64,000 bases of DNA from Pseudomonas sp. ML2-2023-3 (GCF_037055275.1 NZ_CP146343.1:1708501-1772500); one strand, 5' to 3'. Shown: positions 49,494 through 58,664, counted from the stretch's first letter. A program made the numbers and translations. The notes: a model not told the origin generated them from the letters alone.

Positions 49494-50330
49494 ATGGCTC
49501 TGGCCCACACTCTTGGTTTCCCCGGCATTGGCGCAGACGGCGATCCGAAAAAAGCACTCGAAGCCTACTGCAAAGGCGACAGTGTTCAGGCGGCACTGCA
49601 CAGCGTGGGTCACCCGTTGCGTGCCAGACAGTACTGCCTGGCACCGGAATTCAGCCTGGACCAGCACTTTGAGCTGAACTGGGACCCGTTGTTTGAAGAG
49701 ACCGCCCAAGCACTGGCGCAGGGCCACAAGGTCAAGCCCGTCATACTCGGTCCACTGTCCTACCTGTGGCTGGGCAAGGCCAAGGGTAACGAATTCAACA
49801 CGCTCGACCTGCTGGAAAACCTGCTGCCGGTGTACGCCCAAACCCTTTCCCGCCTGGCTGAGCAGGGCGTGGAATGGGTACAGATCGACGAGCCGATCCT
49901 GTCGCTGGACTTGCCACAGGAATGGAAAAGCGCCTTTGAGCGCGCTTATCACATTCTTCAATACTCGCCGCTGAAAAAGCTGGTTGCCACTTACTTCAGC
50001 GGCCTTGAAGGCAACCTCGGCCTGGCCGTTGGCTTGCCGGTGGACGGGTTGCACGTGGATCTGGTGCGCGCTCCCGACCCGTTGCATGCAATCCTGGATC
50101 GTTTGCCGACTTACAAAGTGCTGTCCCTGGGCCTGGTCAACGGTCGCAACGTATCGCGCTGCGACCTTGAAAATACCCTGGTGCAATTGCAAGAAGCCCG
50201 GGAGCGTTTGGGTGACAACCTGTGGGTCAACCCCGATTGCGCCCTCAAAACCCGCAGCTGGGCCGTGGCAGAAGTAGCGCTGATCAACAGGCTGGCGGCT
50301 GCGCGGCAGGTGCATTCGCAAGCCGCTTAA
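49494..50330 (+). CDS. Internally deleted MetE (cobalamin-independent methionine synthase) derivative
   Basis: The 278-residue ORF matches both ends of MetE but not its middle. Residues 1-46 match the MetE N terminus (HTLGFP...KKALEAY...LRAR). Residues 49-245 match MetE from about VPEF to about NGRNV and LWV. Then the sequence jumps to the extreme C terminus, LWVNPDCALKTRSW. Two in-frame gaps remove about 75 and over 400 residues. Lost are the homocysteine site, the zinc ligands His and Cys of the HMCYC motif, and the distal Glu; the last zinc Cys (Cys249) survives. The folate-contacting RELK near the N terminus is GDPK. Catalysis is not credible. AAGGA precedes the ATG, and a MetR box lies upstream. 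Confidence 0.82.
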   Translation: MALAHTLGFPGIGADGDPKKALEAYCKGDSVQAALHSVGHPLRARQYCLAPEFSLDQHFELNWDPLFEETAQALAQGHKVKPVILGPLSYLWLGKAKGNEFNTLDLLENLLPVYAQTLSRLAEQGVEWVQIDEPILSLDLPQEWKSAFERAYHILQYSPLKKLVATYFSGLEGNLGLAVGLPVDGLHVDLVRAPDPLHAILDRLPTYKVLSLGLVNGRNVSRCDLENTLVQLQEARERLGDNLWVNPDCALKTRSWAVAEVALINRLAAARQVHSQAA

Positions 50331-50341
50331 AGAGCATTTCA

Positions 50342-50365
50342 AGCTACAAGCCGGGGCTTGTAGCT
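50342..50365 (+). terminator. Hairpin after the metE derivative
   Basis: Exact 11-bp stem AGCTACAAGCC / GGCTTGTAGCT with a 2-base loop, 11 bases after the stop, followed by GTTTCTCCCTCTCTT. The U-tract is imperfect. Confidence 0.65.
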
Positions 50366-50438
50366 GTTTCTCCCTCTCTTCTAACGTCAGATATGTTTCT
50401 TTTTTTCGTATGAAAATTCTGATGAATGGATGTCGTCT

Positions 50439-50460
50439 CTGTCATTTCTGACAGTAGGCA
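50439..50460 (+). promoter_or_regulatory. Candidate operator B, shared with 25935-25960
   Basis: CTGTCATTTCTGACAGTAG followed by GCA: 19 bases identical to the palindrome before the 164-aa gene, including the same spacer and the asymmetric TAG tail. It lies about 130 bases before the Tc-toxin-like gene on its coding strand. CTGACA could serve as a -35. Confidence 0.65.
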
Positions 50461-50576
50461 GTTTCTCTATCCAAGTGCGTAATCGACCTCAACAGAGTCA
50501 GTTCCTGACTTAAAAAAACCGATGTGCTGGCGGTGGCCTTGGCGGATAGCCGGGGAGGCTCCTGTCAATTCGGAAG

Positions 50577-53366
50577 TTGAGGATATGGTTATGGCAACGC
50601 AAAACACTTCAGACGGCTCCACCCCCCCCGCCAGCTGGCCTGGCAGATGAGACCGGACCCAGCGAGGGCGAGGTGTCTGAACCCGAAAGGGATCCGGACA
50701 CCGAGGGGCAGGAGGTCACAACCTCTGAACGCGACCTGCTTGCCCTCCAATCCCTGCAGGTATTTCAAGCAGAGCTCGAACAGTCCGGTTACAGCTCGGT
50801 GTTTGAAGTGGCAGACAGTGGCCCCGAGGCCGTTACCCAGATGCTGCAAATATCCGGGCGCAATCTTGAGCTCAACCAAACAGTGGATTTTTATGATCAG
50901 GCGCAAGACCGTGCTGCTTCTCTGACCCGGCTCTATGCTCAACTGTGCTCGCGCAGCGATCCGGCCATGCAGGCTGTGTCCAGGCTGGGTGTGGAATACG
51001 ACAGTGCCTGGATGCAGCGTTCCCTTGGCGGTACTGGCAGTTATGACAGTTGGTTCGCGCCAGCCAATGGCACCCAGTTTGCTCATCCGGACTCGGTCGG
51101 CTCATTGTTCTCCCCCGCCAGCTACTTGACCGACCTGTATCGCGCCGCCAAGCCGCTGCATCCGCAAACCCACGGCTTGCAGCTAAACCGACGGCGCCCG
51201 GACCTGGCCAATCTGGCGCTCAGCGAAGCCAACGTGCATGAAGAAGTCAGCACCCTGGTACTGACCCTCGAGGTACTTGAGGCTGGTGTAGAGGGCGATG
51301 TTGACGAATTGCTGCGCACCTCCTTGTATCCGATGAACCTGCCGTATAACCATGCCAGCGAACAGATCCTGCAAGGCATGGCCGCACGTAAATCTACCCC
51401 GGCCGAACTGTGGTCGGTATTTGGCGATTACGAAGATCAGGCATTGCGGCTGGATAGTACGCTGGCAAGTTGGGCAACCAGGATGCCGGTGAACTATGCG
51501 CGCGACGCGCTGGGCATGTCGCCTGAACTGCTTAATATCCTGACGGAAAACTTCACGAATAATTACGGTTCAGTGGGTAAGTACTACGGGAAACAAGCCA
51601 CTGAATTTCTTTATTTCGAGACCACACTGAAGGCTGCAATTCAATTACCAACGGAAACAATTTTGGAGGCGTTGGGCGCGGGGCCTTTTTATAACCCGTC
51701 GATTGTAACGCCCCAAACTTACGGTGCTCGTTACATCAATGGCTGGAGTGGTGGTGATCAGGCGTTAAAACCGCTTTACTGGTATATCGGGGCTGCATTG
51801 GGGCAGCCAGTACCACGGCCAATCAACGATCCACCACTAAGCCTGCTCCATAATCGTAGCAATGCCGCGTTTGGCCGCCTAAACCGCCTGATTCGCCTGC
51901 AACGCCATCTGAAAGTTCTGTCCTTTGAAGAACTTGACTGGTTCATCAGTCAGGCCAGCGACGATATTAGCGCTCACCCGCTCACGCAATCCTTGCAGGC
52001 GCTGGCGGTCTATTTGCCACTGCGTCAGCGCTATGGCATGACCGTCGACAGCTTCGCCGCTTGCCTGGGAGTGCTTAACACCTTCAATGCCAGCGGCAAG
52101 ACCTCGTTTTATACCCGTCTGTTCGGCGCAACTGACTTGATTGGTCAGCTCAATGTCGACTTCCAGCGCTCAACCGAAGATCAGGCCTCACTGCGTGCTC
52201 GCGCCCGTTTGTGCCAGGGCCTGCAGATCGATGACGCCAGCCTTGTCCTGCTGGCTCAGAGCCTGCCAGGCATGGTCGGCAACACCTTGCCAGTATTGGG
52301 GCTGGAGCAGATTTCAGCGTTGTACCGGCTGGTGGCGATCCCTCGCGTGTTTGGCCTGCGGGTGGTTGAGGCTGTGCATTTATGGGAGTTGCTGGGCGAG
52401 CCCAATGCCATAGTCAGCACTCTGGCCCAGCCAAAACCCAACCAGAAGGCTCTGGCCATACTGATTCGCACCGGCTACCTGGTCGACTGGATGCGAGCCC
52501 AACAGCTGGATGCCGCGCAGTTGATCGCCCTGACCAGCCGGCGTTATCCGGTGCAGAAAACACCTGAGCTGCAAGCCTTTATTGAAAATATCTACAGCAC
52601 CCTGACCGGCCGCGAACCCGTGCCGTCGCAACTGCTGGCGGCAGAGGACGTGGTATTGCGGGCGCAATTGGCACGCCATATCGGTGCCGAGTTCGGCCTC
52701 AAGCCCAACATCGTCGATGCCATGCTGGTCTGGGTCGATGCCGTGGCCAAGGACATGGCCCCAACGCTCAATGGCTACAGCCTGTTGAAGTTCTGGGAAG
52801 ACATCGAGCGTATCTGCCAGGGTTTGGCCACGCTGGAGAACGTACCTCAGGTGGTGCAGTACGCACACCTTTTGCGTCAGTTCGCTCAAGTCTGCATCTG
52901 GGCCCCGCTCGGTGAGCAGGACCTGGAGCTGTTGATGCCGGTTGCGCAGGGCAGGCCTTCGGCGCTGACCGGCGCCAGCACAGCCCCACCTTTGACCCTG
53001 AACCTGTTGCTGGCGCTGTCACGCTATCGCCAGTGGCAACGCCAACTGATCGGACCTGTCGCCGAAGCTCGCGGCTATTTGCAGCGCGCCAACCAAACCC
53101 CGGCACTGACCCTGCAAGTCGCTGCACAGTTGCTTGGCGATTTGCATGGCTGGGATGTGACCCAGACCCTTGCGTTGATGGGCACCAGCATCCCGAAAAG
53201 TTTTGTAGCGCTGGTGCCCCTGCTGCAAAAAATGCAATTGAGCCAGCGTCTTAACCTGTCACCGACGGATTTATTGCGGGCCGCACAATTAACAGCAACC
53301 AGCGCGCTTACTCAGTCCAGCCTCAACGTGATTGCCGCCAAAGTCATCGCCGCCGCACACGGCTAA
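50577..53366 (+). CDS. Tc-toxin subunit A-like protein (TcaA/VRP1 type), orphan, start disrupted at a C8 tract
   Basis: The 929-residue frame encodes a TcA-type protein: SVGSLFSPASYLTDLYRAAKPLH is the VRP1 (Salmonella virulence plasmid A) hallmark, and large alpha-helical regions follow, with no beta-pore or TcB-binding part. It is near TcaA size. No TcaB, TcaC or TccC gene follows, so it is an orphan. The frame can start only at TTG 50577, which has no suitable ribosome-binding site. ATG 50585 and ATG 50591, preceded by GGAAG and GAGG, are in another frame and hit a stop after 22 and 20 codons. Losing one C from the C8 run at 50622-50629 would join MVMATQNTSDGST to the main frame. Toxin activity is inferred only. 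Confidence 0.78.
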   Translation: MRIWLWQRKTLQTAPPPPPAGLADETGPSEGEVSEPERDPDTEGQEVTTSERDLLALQSLQVFQAELEQSGYSSVFEVADSGPEAVTQMLQISGRNLELNQTVDFYDQAQDRAASLTRLYAQLCSRSDPAMQAVSRLGVEYDSAWMQRSLGGTGSYDSWFAPANGTQFAHPDSVGSLFSPASYLTDLYRAAKPLHPQTHGLQLNRRRPDLANLALSEANVHEEVSTLVLTLEVLEAGVEGDVDELLRTSLYPMNLPYNHASEQILQGMAARKSTPAELWSVFGDYEDQALRLDSTLASWATRMPVNYARDALGMSPELLNILTENFTNNYGSVGKYYGKQATEFLYFETTLKAAIQLPTETILEALGAGPFYNPSIVTPQTYGARYINGWSGGDQALKPLYWYIGAALGQPVPRPINDPPLSLLHNRSNAAFGRLNRLIRLQRHLKVLSFEELDWFISQASDDISAHPLTQSLQALAVYLPLRQRYGMTVDSFAACLGVLNTFNASGKTSFYTRLFGATDLIGQLNVDFQRSTEDQASLRARARLCQGLQIDDASLVLLAQSLPGMVGNTLPVLGLEQISALYRLVAIPRVFGLRVVEAVHLWELLGEPNAIVSTLAQPKPNQKALAILIRTGYLVDWMRAQQLDAAQLIALTSRRYPVQKTPELQAFIENIYSTLTGREPVPSQLLAAEDVVLRAQLARHIGAEFGLKPNIVDAMLVWVDAVAKDMAPTLNGYSLLKFWEDIERICQGLATLENVPQVVQYAHLLRQFAQVCIWAPLGEQDLELLMPVAQGRPSALTGASTAPPLTLNLLLALSRYRQWQRQLIGPVAEARGYLQRANQTPALTLQVAAQLLGDLHGWDVTQTLALMGTSIPKSFVALVPLLQKMQLSQRLNLSPTDLLRAAQLTATSALTQSSLNVIAAKVIAAAHG
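50622..50629 (+). repeat. C8 homopolymer tract at the toxin-gene start
   Basis: Eight consecutive C within the first 40 bases of the coding region. With 7 or 10 C the ATG-initiated frame reads through into the 929-residue ORF; with 8 it stops at TGA 50648-50650. This is the arrangement of a phase-variation switch, or of a sequencing or assembly slip. Confidence 0.7.
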
Positions 53367-53422
53367 ATCGGGAGTAACCGTTTGCCACAACAGACGCGGG
53401 GGGGAGGTCGCAAAACCGGTAC

Positions 53423-53502
53423 CCGCGGTTTGCCTGATAAACCGCGGCGTTCCAATCGCGAGCAAGCCCGCTCCCACACGCGCGGGCTTGCCCGCTTAAA
53501 TG
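53423..53502. repeat. Hairpin plus single REP element after the toxin-like gene
   Basis: An exact 9-bp inverted repeat CCGCGGTTT / AAACCGCGG (53423-53447) may act as a terminator. It is followed by ATCGCGAGCAAGCCCGCTCC and a short inverse GCGGGCTTGCCCGC (to 53496). Confidence 0.65.
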
Positions 53503-53504
53503 GG

Positions 53505-54896
53505 CTAGCGGACGATTTTATCGACATGGATGTCGAGCTTTTTCAGGCGATACCAGAAGCTGCGTTCTGATATCCCGATCAACTGCGCCGCCGCTGCCTG
53601 CACGCCATTGGCTTGTTGCAGGGCGGCAAGAATATACGCTTTTTCGACCTCGGCCAGTGCCGCTTCCAGATCGGGCGGCACACTCGGCCCCGGTGCGGGC
53701 AGGGCGCTGTTCTGGCCGGGCTGGGCGCTGAACAGGTAGGGCGGCAAGTCGCTGTCCTGGAGGATGCTGCTGTTGGCCACGATGGTGGCGCGTTCGACAC
53801 AGTTTTGCAGTTCGCGAATATTGCCCGGCCAGTGGTAGGCAGCCATTGCTTGCAAGGCGCCGGGGCTGAAACCGGTGATGCGTTTACCTGCGGTGGCTCC
53901 CAGGTTGTGGGCAAAGTGCCGCGCCAGCGGTGCGATGTCTTCAACCCGTTCGCGCAAGGCGGGCAGGGGGATCGGGAATACGTTCAGGCGGTAGTACAGG
54001 TCTTCGCGAAACGTTTTGTCGGCCACGGCTTGCAGCAGGTTTTTGTTGGTCGCGGCGATCACCCGCACATCCACCTTGCGCTCTCGCGGATCCCCCACCG
54101 GCTCAATCACCCGCTCTTGAAGCGCCCGCAGGATCTTGGCCTGCAAGGCCAGGGGCATGTCCCCCACTTCATCGAGAAACAGCGTGCCCTTGTCGGCCTG
54201 CATAAAGCGCCCCACACGGTCGGCCACGGCGCCGGTAAAGGCGCCCTTGCGATGGCCGAACATCTCGCTTTCAAGCAGCCCTTCGGGAATTGCCGCACAG
54301 TTGACCGCGACAAAGGGTTTGTCTGCGCGACTGCCGTGTTTATGGATGGCGCGGGCGACCATCTCTTTGCCCGTGCCGCTTTCGCCGGTCAGCAGGATGG
54401 TGGCGCTGCTCTCGCGCACCGAGTCGATGGCTTGCAGCACCCGACGAAAACTGGGGCTGTCGCCAATCAGGCTGTCGATGTGCTGGTGCTCGTCCAGCTC
54501 GGCACGCAGGCGCGCGTTGTCGCGCAAAATGTCGCGAAATTGCAGGGCCTTGCTGACGGTAATGTCCAGCTCGTCGATATCGAAGGGTTTGGCGATGTAG
54601 TCGTAGGCGCCGTTACGCATGGACTGTACGGCGTTTTTCACCGTGCTGTAGGCGGTCATGACGATGACCGGCAGCTGCGGGTAGCGCAGTTTGACCTCCG
54701 CCAGTAACTGCGGGCCGTCCATGCCGGGCATTCGCCAGTCGCTGATCACCAGGTCGATGTCTTCCTGCTCCAGAATCGCCAGCGCCTGCAGGCCGTTGCC
54801 CGCGGTGAAGACCTGAATGTCGTTTTGACTCAGTGCCGAGCTGAGCAGGTCGCAGAGCTTGGGTTCGTCATCGACCACCAGCACGTTATGACTCAT
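53505..54896 (-). CDS. Sigma-54-dependent response regulator (NtrC family)
   Basis: A 463-residue activator with a receiver domain (acidic DDE at 9-11, phospho-Asp53 in VISDWRMPG, Lys in YIAKPFD), an AAA+ domain with Walker A GESGTGKE, the sigma-54 contact GAFTGA (here KGAFTGAVADR) and Walker B TLFLDEVGDM, and a C-terminal Fis helix-turn-helix (QAAAAQLIGISERSFWYRLKKL). It overlaps the sensor kinase gene by 4 bases. A sigma-54 promoter and candidate enhancer repeats lie upstream of the operon's first gene, so it probably activates its own operon. Confidence 0.95.
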   Translation of the reverse strand: MSHNVLVVDDEPKLCDLLSSALSQNDIQVFTAGNGLQALAILEQEDIDLVISDWRMPGMDGPQLLAEVKLRYPQLPVIVMTAYSTVKNAVQSMRNGAYDYIAKPFDIDELDITVSKALQFRDILRDNARLRAELDEHQHIDSLIGDSPSFRRVLQAIDSVRESSATILLTGESGTGKEMVARAIHKHGSRADKPFVAVNCAAIPEGLLESEMFGHRKGAFTGAVADRVGRFMQADKGTLFLDEVGDMPLALQAKILRALQERVIEPVGDPRERKVDVRVIAATNKNLLQAVADKTFREDLYYRLNVFPIPLPALRERVEDIAPLARHFAHNLGATAGKRITGFSPGALQAMAAYHWPGNIRELQNCVERATIVANSSILQDSDLPPYLFSAQPGQNSALPAPGPSVPPDLEAALAEVEKAYILAALQQANGVQAAAAQLIGISERSFWYRLKKLDIHVDKIVR

Positions 54897-56659
54897 GTCT
54901 TGCTTGCTCCGTGGGCAGGAATGTACAGATTGAAGGTGGCACCGGCGTCTTTTTCGCTGATGCATTCGATGCGCCCATCGTGGCTGTCCATGATGGAGAA
55001 CACCTTGGCCAGGCCCAGCCCTGTGCCTGAGGCTTTGGTGGTTACAAAGGGCGTGAAAATACGTTCGAGCATGTCCGGTGCGATCCCTTCTCCTGTGTCG
55101 GCAATGCCTATCACGGTGTAATCGTTTTCGCGGGAAATGTGCACTGTCAGGCAGCCGCCTTCTGGCATGGCGTCGATGGCGTTGATGATCAGGTTCAGGC
55201 ACGCCTGTTTCAGTTGCCCGGCATCGGCATACAGGGTGGCCCCGGGCGCTTGATCGTCGATGCGGGCATCGATGTTATGGCTTTCCAGTTCCGGTTTGCA
55301 GAAGCCCAGGATGTCTTCAACCAGAGGTCGTGCAGCCTGTTGCGCGCGGACGGGAGCGCTGGGCTTGGCGAAGTCGAGGAACTCGGTGATCAGGTCGTTG
55401 ATCCGCGAGACTTCGCTGACCACGTATTCCAGGTGGCGCTTGTCGGTCTCGCCCAGGTCGGCGCGGCGGTGCAGCAGTTGGGTCGCGGTTTTGATAATGC
55501 CCAGCGGGTTGCGGATTTCGTGGGCCAGGCCCATCGCTACTTCCCCCAGGGCATGCAAGCGGTCGCGGCGGCGCAGTTGTGCTTCGAGATGATGCAACTG
55601 GTCCAGCCGTGCCGTCATGTGGTTGAAGGTGCTGCTCAGCTCGGCCAGTTCGTCGTTGCCTGATACGCCAACGCGCTGGTTGTAGTCCCCGGCAGTCACG
55701 GCGCGTACGCCTTCTGACAAGTCTCGTAGCGGTCGGGTCAGGCGCTCGGAGACCAGCCAGCCAACGGTCAGTGACAGCACTGAACCGAGCAGGAACATCA
55801 GGGCGAACAGGTTGCTCTGGTTGACCAGCCCCACCAGGCTGGCATGGCGTAGCAGACCGCTGTAGATCACGCCTTGCAGCTCGCCGTTGTCGTTGAGAAT
55901 GGGCCAGTACAAACCGCTGTAGCGGCTGGTGAACTGCTCGGTGGGCAAGCGGGTTTCGCGCAATATTTGCTCGATGGCCGAGGGCACCATCGGCTGGCGG
56001 TCTTCGAAACGCTGGCTGGAGAAGATCTCGGCAAACCCTGCGGAATTTGACAGGTACAGGCGCAGGTCCAGGGAGTGAACATTGGCCACGCTGGTCAGAA
56101 AGCTGCTGTCCATGTAGGTGGCTACCAGCAGTTGGTAATCCGCCCCGTCCTGGCTAGTGGCAAAGGTCGAGACCACGGTGCCGGTGGGTACGCCGCCGAC
56201 GTCGATGGTTTGCAACACCGCATTGGGCGCCAGGCTGATCTGGTCGACGATGGTGTCACTGGCGGTGCTGAACACCACTTTGTGGTCGCTGTCGCGGATC
56301 AGGGCGACCACGTCGATGCCCATCGCGTCGGCGATGTCGGCAGTCAGCCGGTCATGGCGGATGGCCTTGCTCGAAGACGGCGGGTGGGTGTATTGCAGGA
56401 ACAGCTTGGCGGCCCGGGCGTTGTCCGCGAGGATTTCGCTGATCTCGTCCTTGACGATTTTGGTCGACTCCTGCAACCAGACCCGCACGTTGCTATCGAA
56501 AATCTGCGACAGGGTGGTGGCGGCCAGTTCGGCGGCGATCATGGTCGGGATGACGCTGACCAGCCAGAACGCCAGCACCAGTTTGCGCTGCACGGTCCAG
56601 CGCGACACTTTGAAGGGTTGGGGTTGGGGCTGGCGCGGTGAGTCAGGCGTGGTGGGCAT
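54893..56659 (-). CDS. Membrane sensor histidine kinase
   Basis: The 588-residue kinase has a first membrane helix at about 25-47, a periplasmic sensing region of about 240 residues (Cache-like), a second helix at about 295-317, a HAMP domain (SERLTRPLRDLSEGVRAVTAGDY), HisKA with phospho-His380 in GLAHEIRNPLGI, and HATPase with NLIINAIDAMPEGG, IADTGEGI and GTGLGL. It is the partner of the overlapping sigma-54 response regulator. The signal is unknown; the periplasmic domain suggests a small molecule outside the cytoplasm. Confidence 0.95.
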   Translation of the reverse strand: MPTTPDSPRQPQPQPFKVSRWTVQRKLVLAFWLVSVIPTMIAAELAATTLSQIFDSNVRVWLQESTKIVKDEISEILADNARAAKLFLQYTHPPSSSKAIRHDRLTADIADAMGIDVVALIRDSDHKVVFSTASDTIVDQISLAPNAVLQTIDVGGVPTGTVVSTFATSQDGADYQLLVATYMDSSFLTSVANVHSLDLRLYLSNSAGFAEIFSSQRFEDRQPMVPSAIEQILRETRLPTEQFTSRYSGLYWPILNDNGELQGVIYSGLLRHASLVGLVNQSNLFALMFLLGSVLSLTVGWLVSERLTRPLRDLSEGVRAVTAGDYNQRVGVSGNDELAELSSTFNHMTARLDQLHHLEAQLRRRDRLHALGEVAMGLAHEIRNPLGIIKTATQLLHRRADLGETDKRHLEYVVSEVSRINDLITEFLDFAKPSAPVRAQQAARPLVEDILGFCKPELESHNIDARIDDQAPGATLYADAGQLKQACLNLIINAIDAMPEGGCLTVHISRENDYTVIGIADTGEGIAPDMLERIFTPFVTTKASGTGLGLAKVFSIMDSHDGRIECISEKDAGATFNLYIPAHGASKT

Positions 56660-57783
56660 TAATACTCGCTTATCGCAGCCGCCAGGGCAGGGTCGTGGCG
56701 GTCAGGGCGGATGAACAGTTTGACCAGCTTGAGCAGGTTGTTGATCAGCCAGTTGCGATGCCGGAAATACAGTGTGTTGCCCTGAAAGGTACAGCCCAGG
56801 CGGATCTTGCTGGCGTAACCGGCCTGACCGCATTCGTACAGGGCAATGTTGTGGCTGATGCAGTAATCGACATTGACCAGCCAGCTCCTGAAATACAGAT
56901 TGTAGTCGCGGGTCAGCTCAAGGTCGTGGCCAAAAAACTTGTCGATCAGGCGGTGTTCATCGATCAGCACCAGATTGAATGCCACCAGTTGCTCGTCGAG
57001 CCAGTACAGCACGCACACTGCCCGGTCGCCCAGTTGTTGGAGGATACCCGTGAAATAAGTCGCGGGTAAGCGCTCCAATTGCAGGTCGCTGCGTGCCAGG
57101 CTGGCCGCGTACAGGCGCATGACGTCAGGCAAAACGTCGTCGATGGTGCTGCGCCACTCCACCCGCGGGCCGGGGTTGCGCAGTTTGCGGCGCATGTCTT
57201 TGCGGGTGGACTTGCCCAGTGAGCCAAGGTAGCCGTCCACCGAGCCGAAGGGCACCGCCAGGGTTGCGCTGGGCAGCCCCGGCATCGACTGAAAGCCTGC
57301 CGTCTTGCAGAGGGTGGCCCACTCATGGTCGTCGCTGGGCACGTCCTTGACCGCGATCAGGCCGATGCCAAGGCGGGCGGCGTCAGCCTGGGCCAGGGTC
57401 AGCAGCCGGGCGAGCAGGGCAGGGCGTTGCGCTGCCGGGATAACGCTGGCCGTCCCTGCACTGCATTGTTCGGTCAGTGGCGAGCCGATGGCGTACAGCT
57501 GCAGCTGCACCAGCCCCGGCAGCACGCGGTTGAGCTGTTCGGTAAAGCGCTTGGCGAGCCCTTGAACGGTGGTGTCGAGGCGATAGCAGGTGGTGAATGC
57601 GGTCGCCACGGCCAGCAGGGTGGGGCCTTCGAACAGCGTCAGATAACGCCATTCAAAGCCTTCAATCCCGGCTTTTTCGACGGCCACGATGTAGTCCCAA
57701 TCCTCCAGAGCATCTGGAAAACAGTCATTCCAGGCTTCGCGGTCGATAGCCTGGATGGATGAAAAGGTGTGGGCGGTAATCAT
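56659..57783 (-). CDS. GNAT/FemAB-like acyltransferase (BioF2-like)
   Basis: The 374-residue protein resembles the GNAT_acetyltransf_6 group: LGSLGKSTRKDMRRKLRNPG is the substrate-side motif, and VCVLYWLDEQLVAFNLVLIDEHRLIDKFFG with YNLYFRSWLVNVDYCI and YECGQAGYASKIRLG form the second GNAT-like half. Relatives transfer acyl or aminoacyl groups from CoA or tRNA to amines. It overlaps the kinase gene by one base. Within this operon, acylation of an amine made by the aminotransferase is a plausible but unproven role. Confidence 0.8.
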   Translation of the reverse strand: MITAHTFSSIQAIDREAWNDCFPDALEDWDYIVAVEKAGIEGFEWRYLTLFEGPTLLAVATAFTTCYRLDTTVQGLAKRFTEQLNRVLPGLVQLQLYAIGSPLTEQCSAGTASVIPAAQRPALLARLLTLAQADAARLGIGLIAVKDVPSDDHEWATLCKTAGFQSMPGLPSATLAVPFGSVDGYLGSLGKSTRKDMRRKLRNPGPRVEWRSTIDDVLPDVMRLYAASLARSDLQLERLPATYFTGILQQLGDRAVCVLYWLDEQLVAFNLVLIDEHRLIDKFFGHDLELTRDYNLYFRSWLVNVDYCISHNIALYECGQAGYASKIRLGCTFQGNTLYFRHRNWLINNLLKLVKLFIRPDRHDPALAAAISEY

Positions 57784-57797
57784 GGGCGTCCTTTGGC

Positions 57798-58664
57798 TCA
57801 GGCCTGCTGTCGATAGTCGACAGGAACCGGTGCCGCGCGGCTGTTTTTCTTGATAAAGGCGTCACTGAGTTCGATCACGCGGCGGTACTGCAGGTCGACG
57901 GTGATCATGTGGTAGCAGTTGTCGAGCAGCACTTTGGTCACAGGCCCGCCCAGATGACGCTCCACGTAATCGGCGTTCCAGCGGCTGGTGATGTCGTCCT
58001 CGATGGAGTGCAAAACCAGGGCTTTGGTGGTGATCGACGGCATGCGCTTTTTCACCACGGCATTCATCCGGTGCAATTCGCGCACGGTGATGCCCTGCAT
58101 CGTCAACAGCCCGGCATTCGCGCTTTCTCCAGCGTGCATCTGGCGCTCGACAATGGCGCGCAAACGTTCGTTCTTGATGCCGTAAGGGGGTTTTTCTTCA
58201 AAATTGCACAGGTGTACGCCAAAGGGGATCGCCATCAGCAACGGGGTCAAAAAAGCCAGTTTGTTGATGCTCCAGCCGTCGTAACGCAAGGTGGTGGAGT
58301 ACATCAACAGCCCGGCGACCTGGCCCGGGTGTTCTGAGGCCACGTACATCGACATGACCGCTCCCATCGACAGACCCCCGACAAAAACCTGCGAGTGACG
58401 CTGGCGGATCCCGGCGAAGGTTTTGCGCACGCCTTCGTACCAGTCCAGCCAGCCGGTGGCTTGCAGGTCGTCGTTGTCACCGCAGTGCCCGGCCAGGGTG
58501 GGGACGTACACCGTGCACGTCCCGTCCTTCGCCAGGCCCTGGGCCACCCGACGCAGTTCCGTCGGAGTGCCGGTGAGGCCGTGGATCAACAAGACCCCGA
58601 CCTCACCCGTGCCGAGAACGAAACCGGCGTCGCCTTCGCCCAGATCGATCTCTGGCCCGTTCAC
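57798..58664 (-). CDS. Alpha/beta hydrolase, carboxylesterase-like
   Basis: This 288-residue protein has LLIHGLTGTPTELR (oxyanion region), nucleophile elbow GGLSMGAVMS, Asp/Glu in HSIEDDITS and His in NCYHMITVD. The pattern matches monoglyceride-lipase/Est30-type esterases. No signal peptide. It overlaps the aminotransferase stop by 4 bases and is separated from the GNAT gene by 14 bases. Confidence 0.88.
   Translation of the reverse strand: MNGPEIDLGEGDAGFVLGTGEVGVLLIHGLTGTPTELRRVAQGLAKDGTCTVYVPTLAGHCGDNDDLQATGWLDWYEGVRKTFAGIRQRHSQVFVGGLSMGAVMSMYVASEHPGQVAGLLMYSTTLRYDGWSINKLAFLTPLLMAIPFGVHLCNFEEKPPYGIKNERLRAIVERQMHAGESANAGLLTMQGITVRELHRMNAVVKKRMPSITTKALVLHSIEDDITSRWNADYVERHLGGPVTKVLLDNCYHMITVDLQYRRVIELSDAFIKKNSRAAPVPVDYRQQA

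Noticed and set aside
50342..50365. AGCTACAA/TTGTAGCT arms identical to the palindrome at 60870
   Set aside because: It lies 11 bases after a stop codon as an 11-bp stem with a 2-base loop, so it reads as a terminator; the spacing differs from the 60870 site and the match is likely chance.
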